Shown here: in pieces, positions 63,497-64,000 of the stretch
Layout: each line of letters opens with the position of its first letter
How positions within the stretch are numbered: position 1 is the first letter of the stretch
From: Panonychus citri
Lineage: Eukaryota; Arthropoda; Arachnida; Trombidiformes; Tetranychidae
Assembly: GCF_014898815.1 (NCBI RefSeq)
Contig: NW_026515516.1
Span: 62,001-126,000, forward strand
DNA: 64,000 nucleotides
Reading direction: 5' to 3'
Made by a program: the position numbers and the translations under genes
The notes under the pieces: model-generated
Told to the model about the DNA's origin: nothing
The model's input: only the letters and a program-made list of their open reading frames with translations
Database searches by the model: none

Positions 63497-64000
63497 GAAA
63501 TTGACATTTTCATTCGTTTGATATCATTTATTGAATATTGGTGAACATTAATAAGCATAATCTGAATTATTATTTTCATGATTATCTTGTTACATGAGAT
63601 GATTAATATTTATATTATAAAATTGTCATAATTGTCATTCCCAATCGTTGATGAGAAGACAAAGTGCTATTATTACCATGAAGATTGAGCTGAGTGTTGG
63701 ATATCAATTGTTGAGTGTATCTTCATGATAATCATGCTGATTCAATACCTTTCATGCTGAATAATGATATTACCCAACCCATGATTCATTTGTGACAATC
63801 AACGTAATCATGACAATAATAATACTAATAATTATCATATAACTATCTTAATCGTCATCATCAGCATCATTACAACGATATGAAAACTATTAGCTAACTA
63901 TTTGTAATATGATAATAATAGTGACAATAACATTTAGCATGATGATAATTAGATTTCATCATTAGTCCAAACAAGGCTACAATTTAATGAAAAGAGAAGT

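Larger units (their letters stand above)
49548..64000. other. 14.5-kb stretch without recognised genes
   Basis: No convincing gene on either strand. The only coding-like fragment is a 39-codon frame at 49726-49845 with an HPDKN motif, treated as a finding. The rest is AT-rich sequence with CT/GA tracts (59119-59152, 63457-63493), a (GAT)n tract (59720-59743), and clustered CAGAACTTT and CATGATAA words. No Rdl M4 exon was found. Confidence 0.55.

Noticed and set aside
1..64000. CRISPR arrays, operons, ribosome binding sites or prophage
   Set aside because: The window is eukaryotic with spliced genes; the direct repeats are microsatellites without spacer structure.

Overview
This window looks like nuclear DNA from an arthropod, most likely a trombidiform mite of the spider-mite group (Tetranychidae). 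The DNA is AT-rich and full of short-unit repeats: (GA)n/(CT)n, (ATC)n/(GAT)n and homopolymers. Host genes have short spliceosomal introns with GT-AG (one GC-AG) ends. The GABA receptor here is an RDL ortholog with His at M2 position 2' and Ile at 6', a pair I recall from the two-spotted spider mite RDL. That is a recollection, not a search result, so the taxon is an inference.

Layout. 1-7.6 kb: 3' part of a TMTC (transmembrane and TPR O-mannosyltransferase) gene on +, closest in feel to TMTC1; its 5' exons lie outside the window. 8.15-11.1 kb: a complete seven-exon gene on - for a nose-resistant-to-fluoxetine (NRF-6) family membrane acyltransferase; the seven exons sum to exactly 825 codons. 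It is convergent with TMTC and divergent from the next gene. 12.6-15.8 kb: the first five coding exons of Rdl on + (720 codons: signal peptide, ligand-binding domain, M1-M3, large intracellular loop). No exon for M4 was found, so the rest of the gene probably lies beyond the window and 15.8-64 kb may be one giant intron.

26.14-37.32 kb: a full-length Ty3/gypsy LTR retrotransposon in the same orientation as Rdl. It has TG...CA LTRs of 804 and 797 bp, a 4-bp target duplication (CTTT), a primer binding site, gag with a zinc knuckle, protease, reverse transcriptase, RNase H and a DD35E integrase. It also has a large extra coding region downstream of integrase with a RING-like finger, a TRAF-type CCHC finger and a degenerate REXO/REX4-like DEDDh exonuclease fold. 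This extra region is the most unusual thing in the window. The two LTRs differ only by 14 small indels, mostly in homopolymers, with no substitution that I can see. This suggests residual long-read assembly errors in an otherwise young element, and puts its apparent frameshifts in doubt.

15.8-26.1 and 37.3-64 kb: no gene recognised. These stretches hold microsatellites and over-represented short words (CAGAACTTT; CATGATAA, which contains a GATA site). The host genes are not an obvious functional unit. All exon calls were made by eye from splice signals, reading phase and family resemblance; no alignment or database search was run.
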